Assembly: GCA_040004035.1 (NCBI GenBank)
Contig: JAMPLN010000005.1
DNA length: 64,000 nt
DNA from: Microcoleus vaginatus_C
GTDB taxonomy: Bacteria; Cyanobacteriota; Cyanobacteriia; Cyanobacteriales; Microcoleaceae
Direction: 5' to 3' (one strand)
Shown here: positions 17,191-27,100 of the stretch, one piece after another
How positions within the stretch are numbered: position 1 is the first letter of the stretch
Layout of the letters: each line of letters begins with the position of its first letter
The notes under the pieces: model-generated
What the model was told of the DNA's origin: nothing
Database searches by the model: none
What the model saw: only the letters and a program-made list of their open reading frames with translations
Made by a program: the position numbers and the translations under genes

Positions 17191-17293
17191 ATGCCCCATG
17201 CCCAATGCCCCATGCCCCATGCCCCATGCCCCATGCCCCATGCCCCATGCCCGATGCCCCATGCCCCATGCCCCATGCCCCATGCCCAATCCC
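17191..17293. repeat. Heptameric tandem repeat (ATGCCCC)n
   Basis: About fourteen units of ATGCCCC with minor variants (ATGCCCA, ATGCCCG), filling the space between the four-helix-bundle gene and the hybrid kinase gene. Reading frames through it give a GHGAWGM-type product and are not coding. It is a cyanobacterial STRR-type repeat. Confidence 0.9.
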
Positions 17294-17303
17294 CAATTCC
17301 CAA

Positions 17304-19991
17304 TTACCCATTACCAATCCCAGCCATTAAAGAAATAATTTTGTCTAGCAATTGCTCCGGGTGAATCGGTTTAGCCAAACAATCGTTAGCTCCCGCCGTC
17401 ACGACAGATATCTTATCTAGCGGAATTTCATTAGCGCTTAAAGCTAGAATCTTGATATTTTCAGTAGCGGGTTTTTGGCGCAGTTGGTGAATTATTTCGC
17501 AGCCATTCATACCGGGTAAACGCATATCGACAATCACAGCATTCGGCTGCAAAAGTTCAATTTGTTCCACCGCCGCCGAACCTTCAATCATCCACACCAC
17601 TTGCAGTCCTGCTGCTGTCAGGATATCGCAAATCAGCATGGCAGTTTCTTCATCTTCTTCCACGAGTACGAGACTGCCCCGCGAAGAATAATGCAGCGGT
17701 AAAGATGAATTAGATTTTTCATAGGTGAATTTTGTGGATTCATCTTTGGTTAGAGTTTGGATGGGTATAAAAACGGTAAAAGTAGAGCCGACATCAACTT
17801 TAGAGTTGACTTCGATCGCGCCACCGTGAAGCTCTACTAACTGTTTAGTTAAGGCCAATCCCAGACCGGTGCCGCCGTATTCGCGGCGGTAGGGGGAATC
17901 CAACTGCTGGAATTTTTGAAACAACAACGATCGCTGATTTTCGGGAATTCCAATCCCGGTATCTTTAATTTGAAAAACAGCGGTGCTGCCAGCAGGTGCA
18001 GTACCGGGGTGCCGCACTGCCGGCGTTCGATTTTTATCTTCTGTCACCCAAACTCGCAGGATGACTCGCCCGCCTTTGGGAGTAAACTTAATCGCATTTC
18101 CTAATAGATTGAAGAGGATTTGTCTCAAGCGGCGCGGGTCAGCTATGAAGCGATCGCACTCTTGTTTTATCCGCTGTTCTTGCAGCAGTTCCACGCCTTT
18201 AGCCGCAGCTTTTTCTTTGAGGGCGTGCAGGCTCTGAGAAGCTAATTTAGAAAGTGAAAATTCACTAATTTTTAATATTGCTTTTCCCGCTTCTACTTGC
18301 GATAAATCTAAAATATCGTTAATTAATTCTAATAAGTGGTCGCCGCTGTCTCGGATAGTTTGCAGGTACTGCCGCTGCTTTTGCACTGGCACTTCTTTAC
18401 TGCCAACTTTGCCGTAAGACCACCGCAGCAGCGTGTCGGAAATGCCGATGACGCAAGTGAGAGGAGTCCGCAATTCGTGGCTCATAGCTGCCAAAAATTC
18501 GCTCTTGGCGAGGCTGGCAGACTGGGCCGCAACCAGTGCATCGCGCAGTTCTCGCGTGCGCTCTATTACGCGCTGTTCAGAGGTGCGCTTTTGCTGCTGG
18601 ACTTGTGCATAAAGTTCGGCTTGGTAAATCGCGATCGCCAAATGTTCTGCTATCTGTCGCAAAAATGTTTTTTTGCTTTCTTCCCACTCCCGAAAAGTAC
18701 ACTGGTGGGCAATTAGCAGCCCCCACAAGTTGTCTTGAACTACGATCGGCACTAGCAACTTCGCCCGCACCTTCGCCCGCCGCATCAACTCTAAAAAACA
18801 AGGCTGCGAAGAGTAAGTTGTTTCCACATCCGCAACGCACAAAGCCAAACCTTTGCGATATTTCTCTCGGTCAATGACTCCATTCGTAAAACACTGCGCG
18901 TCTTCACTAAAATTCAATACAGACGAGATATCATCGTTCGCTAAAGCTTCGTAGGTAACGCGACCTAAATACAAGTAAGACCCGGAATTTTCTTGGATTT
19001 CGCCAGACCCAGAAACCGCCGCAGATATTTCTTTAGCTAACTCGCCATTGTGCGGCGCTGGCACTTTTTCAAATTGATAAATTAACAGGCGATCGACCTC
19101 CAAAAACTCTCGCACTCGCTCGACTGCTTTTGACAAAATTACAGGCAATTCCAAACTCTGGCGGATTTGAGTTGTCACCTGATTCAAAAGTCGCTCTTGT
19201 TCAAGCTGCTGCTGCAAAGCATCTTCTACTGGCTGACAAAATGAAATGCAGGGGCTGGCAATTTGTAATTGATTGACGGCTTCAGCAATCTGGGTCTGTA
19301 GCGTTTCTGGATCTATAACTTTGGGCGCGGATTTTCCCTCTATTTCTATTTGGCTGTGTAGGGGCAGGCGATTATTGGGGCTGGCATGGGCCGCGAGAAT
19401 ATCCAGCAAATTTAGGGTGAATTCGCTTTGAAGAACTGCCGAGTTGGTCTGTATATTTTTAATTGCTTGTTTGAGGGCGCGAATGTCAATTTCCCACGAG
19501 GGTGCGCCCGTTATTTCTGCGAGTTTGTCTGCGAGGGGAGACAGGAAATTGGCGATCGCCCCAGGATCGAAAGTCAACTGCACATTCAATTGCGAATGGA
19601 GATTTTTTTCGCTGTGCTTGTGTCCGTTTGTTGCGAACTCATCTAATAGATTGCCCCGCAGCAGCGCGCTAAAATGCTCTGATACCACTGCTGCAAACCT
19701 TTCCGACGAATTTTCCCGATTTTGAGAATCAGCGATCGCATCGTCGGTGAGCCAAATCGCCCCTGGGATTTCAGCCATTTGCTGTAACAACTGGTAAGCA
19801 GCCTCAAAGGTTGCTAGTGGCAAAGTCCGATTTAAGGTTTTTGGTTTCAATCTAGATATTTTCCCGGTTGTTTTAAAGAACAAAATATGAATGCCCCTGT
19901 TGTGAGGACGGAACCTCGGGCACAGCAGGCGCGGCCGATCCAACAGACTTGAGATGACAGTAGTCAGAAAGTAGTTAATAGAAGGCTCCAA
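17304..19991 (-). CDS. GAF hybrid sensor histidine kinase (GAF-HisKA-HATPase-REC)
   Basis: An 895-residue protein read from TTG 19991; the true start is uncertain. The N-terminal 260 residues are of unrecognised type (QMAEIPGAIWLTDD). Residues 280-455 form a phytochrome-type GAF: FLEVDRLLIYQF and VPIVVQDNLWGLLIAHQC. It contains Cys398 where bilin-binding GAFs have Cys-His, but here the next residue is Phe. The coiled coil leads to HisKA with His505 (SHELRTP), HATPase_c (NLLGNAIKFTP, DTGIGIP, GTGLGLAL) and a C-terminal receiver (about 770-885) with VIVDMRLPGMNG. The acidic pair is replaced by EED. Phosphorelay within the protein is likely; the ligand or chromophore is unknown. Confidence 0.85.
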   Translation of the reverse strand: MEPSINYFLTTVISSLLDRPRLLCPRFRPHNRGIHILFFKTTGKISRLKPKTLNRTLPLATFEAAYQLLQQMAEIPGAIWLTDDAIADSQNRENSSERFAAVVSEHFSALLRGNLLDEFATNGHKHSEKNLHSQLNVQLTFDPGAIANFLSPLADKLAEITGAPSWEIDIRALKQAIKNIQTNSAVLQSEFTLNLLDILAAHASPNNRLPLHSQIEIEGKSAPKVIDPETLQTQIAEAVNQLQIASPCISFCQPVEDALQQQLEQERLLNQVTTQIRQSLELPVILSKAVERVREFLEVDRLLIYQFEKVPAPHNGELAKEISAAVSGSGEIQENSGSYLYLGRVTYEALANDDISSVLNFSEDAQCFTNGVIDREKYRKGLALCVADVETTYSSQPCFLELMRRAKVRAKLLVPIVVQDNLWGLLIAHQCTFREWEESKKTFLRQIAEHLAIAIYQAELYAQVQQQKRTSEQRVIERTRELRDALVAAQSASLAKSEFLAAMSHELRTPLTCVIGISDTLLRWSYGKVGSKEVPVQKQRQYLQTIRDSGDHLLELINDILDLSQVEAGKAILKISEFSLSKLASQSLHALKEKAAAKGVELLQEQRIKQECDRFIADPRRLRQILFNLLGNAIKFTPKGGRVILRVWVTEDKNRTPAVRHPGTAPAGSTAVFQIKDTGIGIPENQRSLLFQKFQQLDSPYRREYGGTGLGLALTKQLVELHGGAIEVNSKVDVGSTFTVFIPIQTLTKDESTKFTYEKSNSSLPLHYSSRGSLVLVEEDEETAMLICDILTAAGLQVVWMIEGSAAVEQIELLQPNAVIVDMRLPGMNGCEIIHQLRQKPATENIKILALSANEIPLDKISVVTAGANDCLAKPIHPEQLLDKIISLMAGIGNG

Positions 19992-20481
19992 AGCCAGAGA
20001 GCTAATTTCTCCCTATAGTTCTCATCTTTCTTCTGGGCGAGTGACCCGCGCTCCAGCGCTTGACGAGCGCGAAAGCGGTAGGAGGAAACGGGGGGAAGGG
20101 ATACGGCTGTATAATCGATCGCTTCTGGTTGTGTTTGTGAACCGGGTTGTTGATGGAAACTAAGCAATTCCACTCCCATTGCTGGGGTGAAGTTAGCACG
20201 CGCCTTTGTTTTCGGAGCTGATTCGCCTAATGGCACGTCCTTAACCCAAATAAAAATGTTTAACCCTTAACGACAGAACAGGGAACTAGCTACGCATCCG
20301 CTTGGTGTCATTACTCAAAAAACCTAGACATCAAAGGTCTCAGGCTGGTCAACTGAAAATCAAGTTTTAGGCCCCAAGCCCAGTCACTTCCGTGCTGGGT
20401 CGTTGACTACTTTCAACAATCTTATTCCAGTATAATATTAATATATAATTTGTTAACTTGTACTTAACACTATCCGGGTAA
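19992..20481. other. Intergenic, divergent region with a small hairpin
   Basis: 490 bp between the divergent hybrid kinase and the CBS-like gene. A hairpin with arms CCCAG (20379) and CTGGG (20395) plus CAC/GTG inside lies at 20379-20399. TATAAT at 20431-20436 is a plausible -10 for the plus-strand gene, without a well-spaced -35. A 90-codon minus-strand frame (to 20236) has no recognisable features and is left out. Confidence 0.35.
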
Positions 20482-21768
20482 ATGAGCAATCTAACTCAAC
20501 TCACCCCCGATTTCACGATCGGACATCTGCCGTGTCACGACTTCCAAGTGAGCGCTGCAACTCTAGGACAGGTAGTGGCTGAAAGATTTGAGCAAGAACC
20601 CGACCTGCCGGGAGTCATTATTACTCATGAATCACAGATATTGGGCATGATTTCTCGCGTCAAATTTCGAGAGCAAATGAGTTTTCCCGATCGCGTAGAA
20701 CTTTACGGGTCACACCCGATTCGAGCCTTGTTAGATTTTATTAGAATTCCGCCTTTGCTGCTTTCGGAAAACTGGAAAGTTGACGATGCCGTCCAAGCGT
20801 CTTTCAACAGACACAAAGACTTGATTTATGAACCTATTATTGTGGTAATGGAAGACCAAAGCCACCGCCTTTTGGACGTTCATACTCTGGTGATTGCCCA
20901 GTCGAAACTGTTAGCGCAAGCCAACAAACTTATTCAAAAATACCGAGTAGAAAGACACAAGTATTTGGCGCTACTTCAACAAGAGCAGGCTAAGTTTCAC
21001 GAATGTAATGAGCTTTTAAAAATCCACCAACGTCAAGCAGAAAAGCTGCATACCCATCCCAGTTCCCAGCAAGTAGCACTGGTCAAACAAGCTGAAGAAA
21101 TTGCTCAAATGAATCAGCGATTTGTGAGGATTGCGAAACTGATTTCTTCGGAAGGTCGCCAAGCGTTTCAAGCTACTTTTCAAGGGGCTAATTCTATTTG
21201 CAACAATACAGATAAAATTTTGGGCGTGGGCAAAGCAATAGCTAATGATTTAGAAACGGTTAACCGCACTTCCCGAACCATCCGGGAGGCGATCGAACAA
21301 GTCAGGCATTTAGCAGTACAGGTGGCTGTAGTTACCAATCAAATGGGAAGTCAGCCCAGCGGTCTGAGCAAAGTGAGTCTAGAAATTGGCAGACTGGCAA
21401 GTAAAACTTTTGAATTGGGGACTCAAATGGAGCAAATTGCCAGTCGGTTTAAACTTCGAGTTCACGAACTCACGGAGGCAGCAAGAGCGGGTGCTAATGT
21501 GGCTAAATCCGTGACGATCAAGATCGATCGCGCAGAAATGGCCCTGCTAGAGTTGGAAGAATTAATAGCAGAAAAAAAATTCAATTCATTGACCGCTATC
21601 CAAGAACCTTTGGGCGTCATAAAAAGTGTTGCCGCTGATTCTTTAGTTCAAGATATAGAACACGCCGAAGTAGCGGTTTCAGAGTTGGAAGACTTAGTTA
21701 AACATCAAGATTCCTCGCAATATCTGATTCAAAAGATTCAGCAGGCGCTGAAGTCCAAAAAGCCATAA
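20482..21768 (+). CDS. CBS-like N-terminal domain with long coiled coil, unknown function
   Basis: A 428-residue soluble protein. Residues 1-150 resemble a CBS-type pair as found before GGDEF or kinase domains in cyanobacteria (DLPGVIITHESQILGMISR, LIYEPIIVVMEDQSHRLLDVH). Residues 155-205 are a charged helix, and 205-425 are almost continuous helix with heptad-like patterns (RQAFQATFQGANSICNN, GRLASKTFELGTQMEQIAS), reminiscent of chemoreceptor-type signalling coiled coils but lacking the conserved hairpin tip. No enzymatic domain is present, so it may be an adaptor or scaffold. The next gene, a five-domain response regulator, follows about 200 bp downstream on the same strand, and a phytochrome comes after that. 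Confidence 0.7.
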   Translation: MSNLTQLTPDFTIGHLPCHDFQVSAATLGQVVAERFEQEPDLPGVIITHESQILGMISRVKFREQMSFPDRVELYGSHPIRALLDFIRIPPLLLSENWKVDDAVQASFNRHKDLIYEPIIVVMEDQSHRLLDVHTLVIAQSKLLAQANKLIQKYRVERHKYLALLQQEQAKFHECNELLKIHQRQAEKLHTHPSSQQVALVKQAEEIAQMNQRFVRIAKLISSEGRQAFQATFQGANSICNNTDKILGVGKAIANDLETVNRTSRTIREAIEQVRHLAVQVAVVTNQMGSQPSGLSKVSLEIGRLASKTFELGTQMEQIASRFKLRVHELTEAARAGANVAKSVTIKIDRAEMALLELEELIAEKKFNSLTAIQEPLGVIKSVAADSLVQDIEHAEVAVSELEDLVKHQDSSQYLIQKIQQALKSKKP

Positions 21769-21970
21769 AATCCAGCCCGAATCTAATGAAATATTATTAG
21801 AGGAAAACAAATAAAATCAAAATAATAATTTACAATTATTCTCTGTCAATAAGACTATTTGTTATACTGAAGGTGGGGAATTTTTAAATTCAGTTGTAAA
21901 AAGGCTATTTAATTAGCCCCACAAACCGATAACAAAGTTCCAAGAAGAGTTGGAAGAACAGGTGACGTTT

Positions 21971-23893
21971 ATGAAAATCCTGCTGGTAGAAGATGACACA
22001 GTTACAGTCAGTTTGCTGACTCAAGCGCTGAACTCTCACAATTACAATGTGAATGCGGCAGCAGACGGTGAAACAGCGTTGCATTTGGTGCAGGCATACG
22101 ATTACGACCTGATTGTTTTGGATGTGCTGATTCCTAAACTCGACGGCATTAGTTTGTGTCGAAAATTGCGATCGTCCGGCTGCCAAATGCCGATTTTACT
22201 GCTGACAGCGCTAGATAGCAGCAACGATCGAGTCCAAGGTTTAGAGGCGGGTGCAGACGATTATGTGGTCAAACCCTTTAATCTCGAAGAATTAATCGCT
22301 CGAATTCGGGCTTTGCTGCGCCGGGGTAAGGCAACTTTGTCGAGTACAAATTTGACATGGGAAAAACTGCAAGTCAACCCGGACACTACGGAAGTAACTT
22401 ATGCCGAAAAAGTGCTGCACTTGACTCCCAAAGAGTACAATTTGCTAGAACTTTTCCTGAGAAATCCCCGGCGCATTTTCAGTCGCAGCGCCATCCTCGA
22501 TCGCATTTGGTCGGCCGGCGAATTTCCTCAAGAAGAAGCCGTTACCGCTCACATCAAGGGGCTGCGGCAGAAGCTGAAAACAGCCGGGATGACAGTAGAT
22601 TTAGTGGAAACCGTGTACGGATTGGGCTATCGGCTCAAAAGTCTGCCGGAGGAGATTGAGAGCCAACAAGTTGGACAGGAAACGGCAGAAACTGCTAAAA
22701 CTCAAGAGACTTTATCTACTGAATCCAGCGGGTCGAGCCAGGAATTAAACAAAGACGAGCGCCGTCTCAAAGTCTTGAATGCGATTGCCCAAATGCGGGG
22801 AAATTTAAAAGCTAATTTTATAGAAAAGATGGCGATATTCGATCGCGCGATCGCTCAACTGAAAAACGGAAGCTTGGAGGGCGAACTGCGCGAGGAAGCC
22901 CAGGCTCAAGCTCACAAATTAGTCGGTTCTTTGGGAACGTTAGGGCTGCCGAAAGGTTCGGAAGTTGCGCGCCAGATAGAACATTTGTTCAAGACTGAAA
23001 ACATCTTGAAACCGGAGACGGCTCAGCAGATTGAGGGATTTCTGCATAAGCTCAAACAGATATTCGATCGCCCGTCGCCCGAACCCGAAGGCGATTTGGT
23101 TCCTGCGGTTTCCCAAAAGCGCCGAATGCTGATTGTTGATGATGATACTTTTGGGAGCGATCAACTGAAAATAGTAGCATCCGGTTCCGGCTTTCAGATA
23201 GAAGTCGCCAACTCTCCGCAAGCGGCAAGAAATGCGATTTCTCAACAGCCTCCCGACGCGATTTTGCTGGATTTGAGATTTTCCAGATCTCAGGAAAACG
23301 GACTTTCTCTCTTAGCCGAACTCCGCAGTGAAAAGCCCGAAATTCCGGTGATGGTTTTTAGCGGACACAATCAATTGAGCGATCGAATAGAAGTTGCTCG
23401 TTTGGGAGCTTCGGGCTTTTTACACAAATCTATGCCCCCAGCAGATATACTCAAAGCAGTCGCCCAACTAATCGACCAGACTGGCCCTGCAGAAGCTAAA
23501 GTTATGGTGGTAGACGATGACGTGCATCTATTGGCTGCACTGCAAGTGATTCTACAACCTTGGGGATTTCAAGTAACAACATTGGACGATCCTGAAAAGT
23601 TCTGGGAGGTACTCGAAACAACTTGTCCGGATTTGCTAATTTTAGATGTGGAGATGCCCGGTTACAGCGGTATCGAGCTGTGTTTGGCAGTTCGCAACGA
23701 TTTGCGCTGGAGCAAGCTCCCCGTGCTATTTTTGACAGCTCATTCCGAATCGGAAATAGTGCGCCAAATGTTTGTCGCAGGTGCTGACGACTACGTGAAC
23801 AAGCCGATCGTGAAACCGGAATTAATTGCTCGCCTTCTGAATCGTTTGGAGCGGACTCAGCTCAGAAACAGACTGGCTCAGGCACAGCGCTAA
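21971..23893 (+). CDS. Response regulator REC-wHTH-HPt-REC-REC
   Basis: A 640-residue protein from ATG 21971 (MKILLVEDDT), preceded by AGGTG. Domains: receiver 1-115 with Asp51; OmpR-type winged helix about 125-225 (LTPKEYNLLELFLRN, SAILDRIWS, TAHIKGLRQKLK, VYGLGYRLK); HPt about 255-360 with His315 in AHKLVGSLGTLG; receiver 2 about 375-495 (LIVDDD, ILLDLRF, FLHKSM); receiver 3 about 505-630 (VMVVDDD, LILDVEMPG, VNKPI). It combines DNA binding with three phosphoacceptor Asp and one phosphotransfer His but has no kinase domain, so phosphate must come from outside. The phytochrome kinase 267 bp downstream is the nearest candidate donor (inference). Confidence 0.9.
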   Translation: MKILLVEDDTVTVSLLTQALNSHNYNVNAAADGETALHLVQAYDYDLIVLDVLIPKLDGISLCRKLRSSGCQMPILLLTALDSSNDRVQGLEAGADDYVVKPFNLEELIARIRALLRRGKATLSSTNLTWEKLQVNPDTTEVTYAEKVLHLTPKEYNLLELFLRNPRRIFSRSAILDRIWSAGEFPQEEAVTAHIKGLRQKLKTAGMTVDLVETVYGLGYRLKSLPEEIESQQVGQETAETAKTQETLSTESSGSSQELNKDERRLKVLNAIAQMRGNLKANFIEKMAIFDRAIAQLKNGSLEGELREEAQAQAHKLVGSLGTLGLPKGSEVARQIEHLFKTENILKPETAQQIEGFLHKLKQIFDRPSPEPEGDLVPAVSQKRRMLIVDDDTFGSDQLKIVASGSGFQIEVANSPQAARNAISQQPPDAILLDLRFSRSQENGLSLLAELRSEKPEIPVMVFSGHNQLSDRIEVARLGASGFLHKSMPPADILKAVAQLIDQTGPAEAKVMVVDDDVHLLAALQVILQPWGFQVTTLDDPEKFWEVLETTCPDLLILDVEMPGYSGIELCLAVRNDLRWSKLPVLFLTAHSESEIVRQMFVAGADDYVNKPIVKPELIARLLNRLERTQLRNRLAQAQR

Positions 23894-24159
23894 TCCCATT
23901 TTAGATTTAAAAAAATAAAGAATTAAAGAATTGAAGAACAGGGAATGACTGATGAGATATGGGTTTCGAGCACGTACCTACAGTTGTATTCTTTTTTTAA
24001 AATGGGATAACTAAGAGCAAATATGCAGTGCGTGTCCGAAACAAATCAGGAAGCCTTAGCCAAGACTTGGGATTGTTAGATTGTGTGATTCCGACGAGGT
24101 GCTGTTGATGCTTGCCCGCTGATCGAGAACACAGGCTAATTTAGAGAAGTATTAATCAG

Positions 24160-27100
24160 ATGAAAGCAATGGTATTGCCCTCAGACACAGACAATCTCAA
24201 TAACAGCGACTGCGAACTAATTTACGCCCCGGGTTCGATTCAGCCTCACGGCATCCTTTTGGTGCTGGAATCTCCTGTGTTGAAAATTTTGCAAGTTAGC
24301 AACAATACTTTTGAGGCGATGGGCCTTTACCCCGAAGAACTTTTGAATAAATGTTTAGAGGAATTTGTCGAGACTGAGGAAATTGAGGCTATTGAAAAAG
24401 CTTTATTTGAAAAAGACCAACAACGTAACGGTATCAGATTATCATTCAAAAGTCAAGACCGCCAGTCTTTTTTTGAGGGGACGCTACATCAATCAAATTC
24501 CGCATTAATTGTTGAACTAGAGTCGGTTGTTTCCCCAAAAACGAGCGATTGTTTCAATTGTTATAATTTAGTCCAAGAGCCGATCGACAAAATCCACAAA
24601 ACACCAAACCTGCAACTGCTGTGTCAGACAGCAGTTGCAGAAGTGCGGAGGATGATCGGTTTCGATCGGGCGATCGTCTATCAATTTGATGCCACCGGGG
24701 CGGGGGAAGTTGTCGCCGAAGACAAAGTAGAAAGTTTGGAGCCTTTATTGGGACTGCACTATCCGGCTACCGATATTCCCCCCCAGGCAAGAAGCCTCTT
24801 CAACATGAATTTAATTCGGTTTATTCCCGATATTAACTGTCAGCCTGTAGAACTAATTCCTCACTGCAATCCGCTGACGGGTAGCCCTTTAGATCTGGGC
24901 GCTTCTTTGTTGAGAACAGTTTCGCCTTGCCACGTTCAATATCTCCAAAATATGAACGTTGCCGCTAGCATGACCCTGACATTAATCAAAGATAAAAAAC
25001 TCTGGGGATTGATCGCCTGTCACCACCCAACCCGAAAGTATGTCAACTACGAAACAAGAACCGCTTGTGAACTGATAGCCAAGTTTGTGAATTTAGAACT
25101 CAGCTACAAACAAGATAGCGAAGACCGGGAATATGCAATTTATTTAAAATCTATTTGCCAAAAATTTATCACAGAGATTTCTCAAAAAAACTGCTTTGTA
25201 GAAGGTTTACTAACATACCGAGATGAATTGCTGGCCTTAGTGGCCGCTACCGGTGGAGTTGTGTGTGCCAATGAAAATTTAACAACCATCGGGCAAACCC
25301 CGGAAGTGGTAGAAATCGAAAACTTAATTGCTTGGATAAAAACTCAAATAAATAATGAGGTTTTTTATACAGATTCTCTCTCAAAACTGTATCCGCCCTC
25401 CGAGAAGTTTAAAGAAGTTGCTAGCGGTTTGCTGGTACTTGCCATGTCCGAGATGCAAAATTATTACATTTTGTGGTTCCGTCCCGAAGCACTTCAAACT
25501 GTAAACTGGGCAGGTCCACCAGAGGGGGAAATTGAACTTAAACCGGATGGCAGCCGAGTGATGTCTCCTCGCATTTCCTTTGAGTTGTGGCAAGAAACTG
25601 TGAGGTCAAAATCTTTGCCTTGGCAGCCGTGCGAAATCGAAATAGCCCGAGAACTTCGAGTTGCTATTACTAGCATTGAGCTGCGGAAAATCAATCAGCA
25701 GCTCAGCTTAGCTTTGTCGGCTACCAAAATTGGATTTTGGGACTGGGACGTGCAGAAAAATCGCATAGTTTGGTCGAGGGAACACGAAGAGTTGTTTGGG
25801 TTGGCCCCCGGAATTTTTGCCGGAACCGATCAAAGTTTTGCAGCTTGCATTCACCCAGAAGATTTAAAAGGTGTGGAGAATGCTAGGAATCAGGCCCTCG
25901 CCCAGCGAACAGATTACTTTCACGAAAACCGCGTGGTTTGGCCCGACGGCAGCATTCACTGGATTGAGGGAAAAGGTAAGTTTTTTTACAACGAAGCCGG
26001 CGATGCAGTGCGGATGGTGGGGACAGTTACAGAAATTACCGATCGCAAAGCTAGAGAATTACAGTTGCGCCTGTTGGAATCAGTAGTCACCACCACTAAC
26101 GACGCCGTGTTAATTACCGAAGCTGAACCGATTGAGGAACCGGGCCCGCGAATTATTTATGTCAACCCAGCTTTCACGCGAATGACCGGCTATACGCTAG
26201 AAGAAGTTGTGGGCAAAACGCCACGCATCTTGCAAGGAGAAAAAACAGACCGCGCCAGTCTCCATCGAGTTCGGACCGCTTTGAAAACTTGGCAGCCGGT
26301 GCGGGTTGACTCGATCAATTACCGCAAAGACGGGACGGAATTTTGGGTAGAAATGAGCATTGTGCCCATAGCGGACGAAAATGGTGCGTTTACCCACTGG
26401 GTATCAGTGCACCGCGATATTAGCGATCGCAAACTTGCTGAAGCCGCCCTCCAACAGCTCAACGAACGGTTAGAAATGCGAGTTTTGCAGCGAACCAGAG
26501 AACTAGAAAGCTCTCAAGCAGAACTCCGGGAAAGCGAAGCTTTATTTCGCTCTCTGAGCGAGAGTTCCCCCGTGGGCATTTTCAAAATCGATACTGAGGG
26601 GAAATGTACTTATACAAATCCTCGCTGTCAAGCAATTGGCGGCTTCACACCGGCAGCAGCTTTAGGAAAAGGCTGGATGCGGTTTGTTCACCGCGAAGAC
26701 CTCAAACTAATTCTGTCTAAGTGGTCGGAATCACAATCGCTACATGGGGAATTTTCCTGCGAATTCCGCCACATCCAGCGAGACGGAACCATCCGGTTTT
26801 GTCGGCTTAAAACAGCTCCGATTTTTTCCGACAGATCTCAACTAATTGGTCACGTAGGCACAGTCACAGATATCACAGAAAGTCGGGCAATTGAAAAAAT
26901 GAAAAATGAGTTTATTTCGATTGTCAGCCACGAACTGAGAACGCCGCTTGCCTCCATTCGCGGTTCTTTAGGTTTGCTGGCGGCTGGGGTACTGAAAAAT
27001 AAACCGGAAACTGCCAAACAGATGTTAGAAATCGCTTCGAGCGATACCGAACGGTTAGTGCGTTTGGTAAACGATATTCTCGACTTAGAGCGGCTCGATT

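Noticed and set aside
17135..17317. Open frame with GHGAWGM repeats
   Set aside because: Translation of the (ATGCCCC)n array; no start signal or family.
19964..20236. 90-codon minus-strand frame upstream of and overlapping the hybrid kinase start
   Set aside because: Composition is not protein-like, no domain, and it overlaps the kinase start in another phase.
25960..26420. Second LOV domain in the phytochrome kinase
   Set aside because: The motif reads GKTPRILQG, lacking the flavin-adduct Cys, so it is an ordinary PAS domain.
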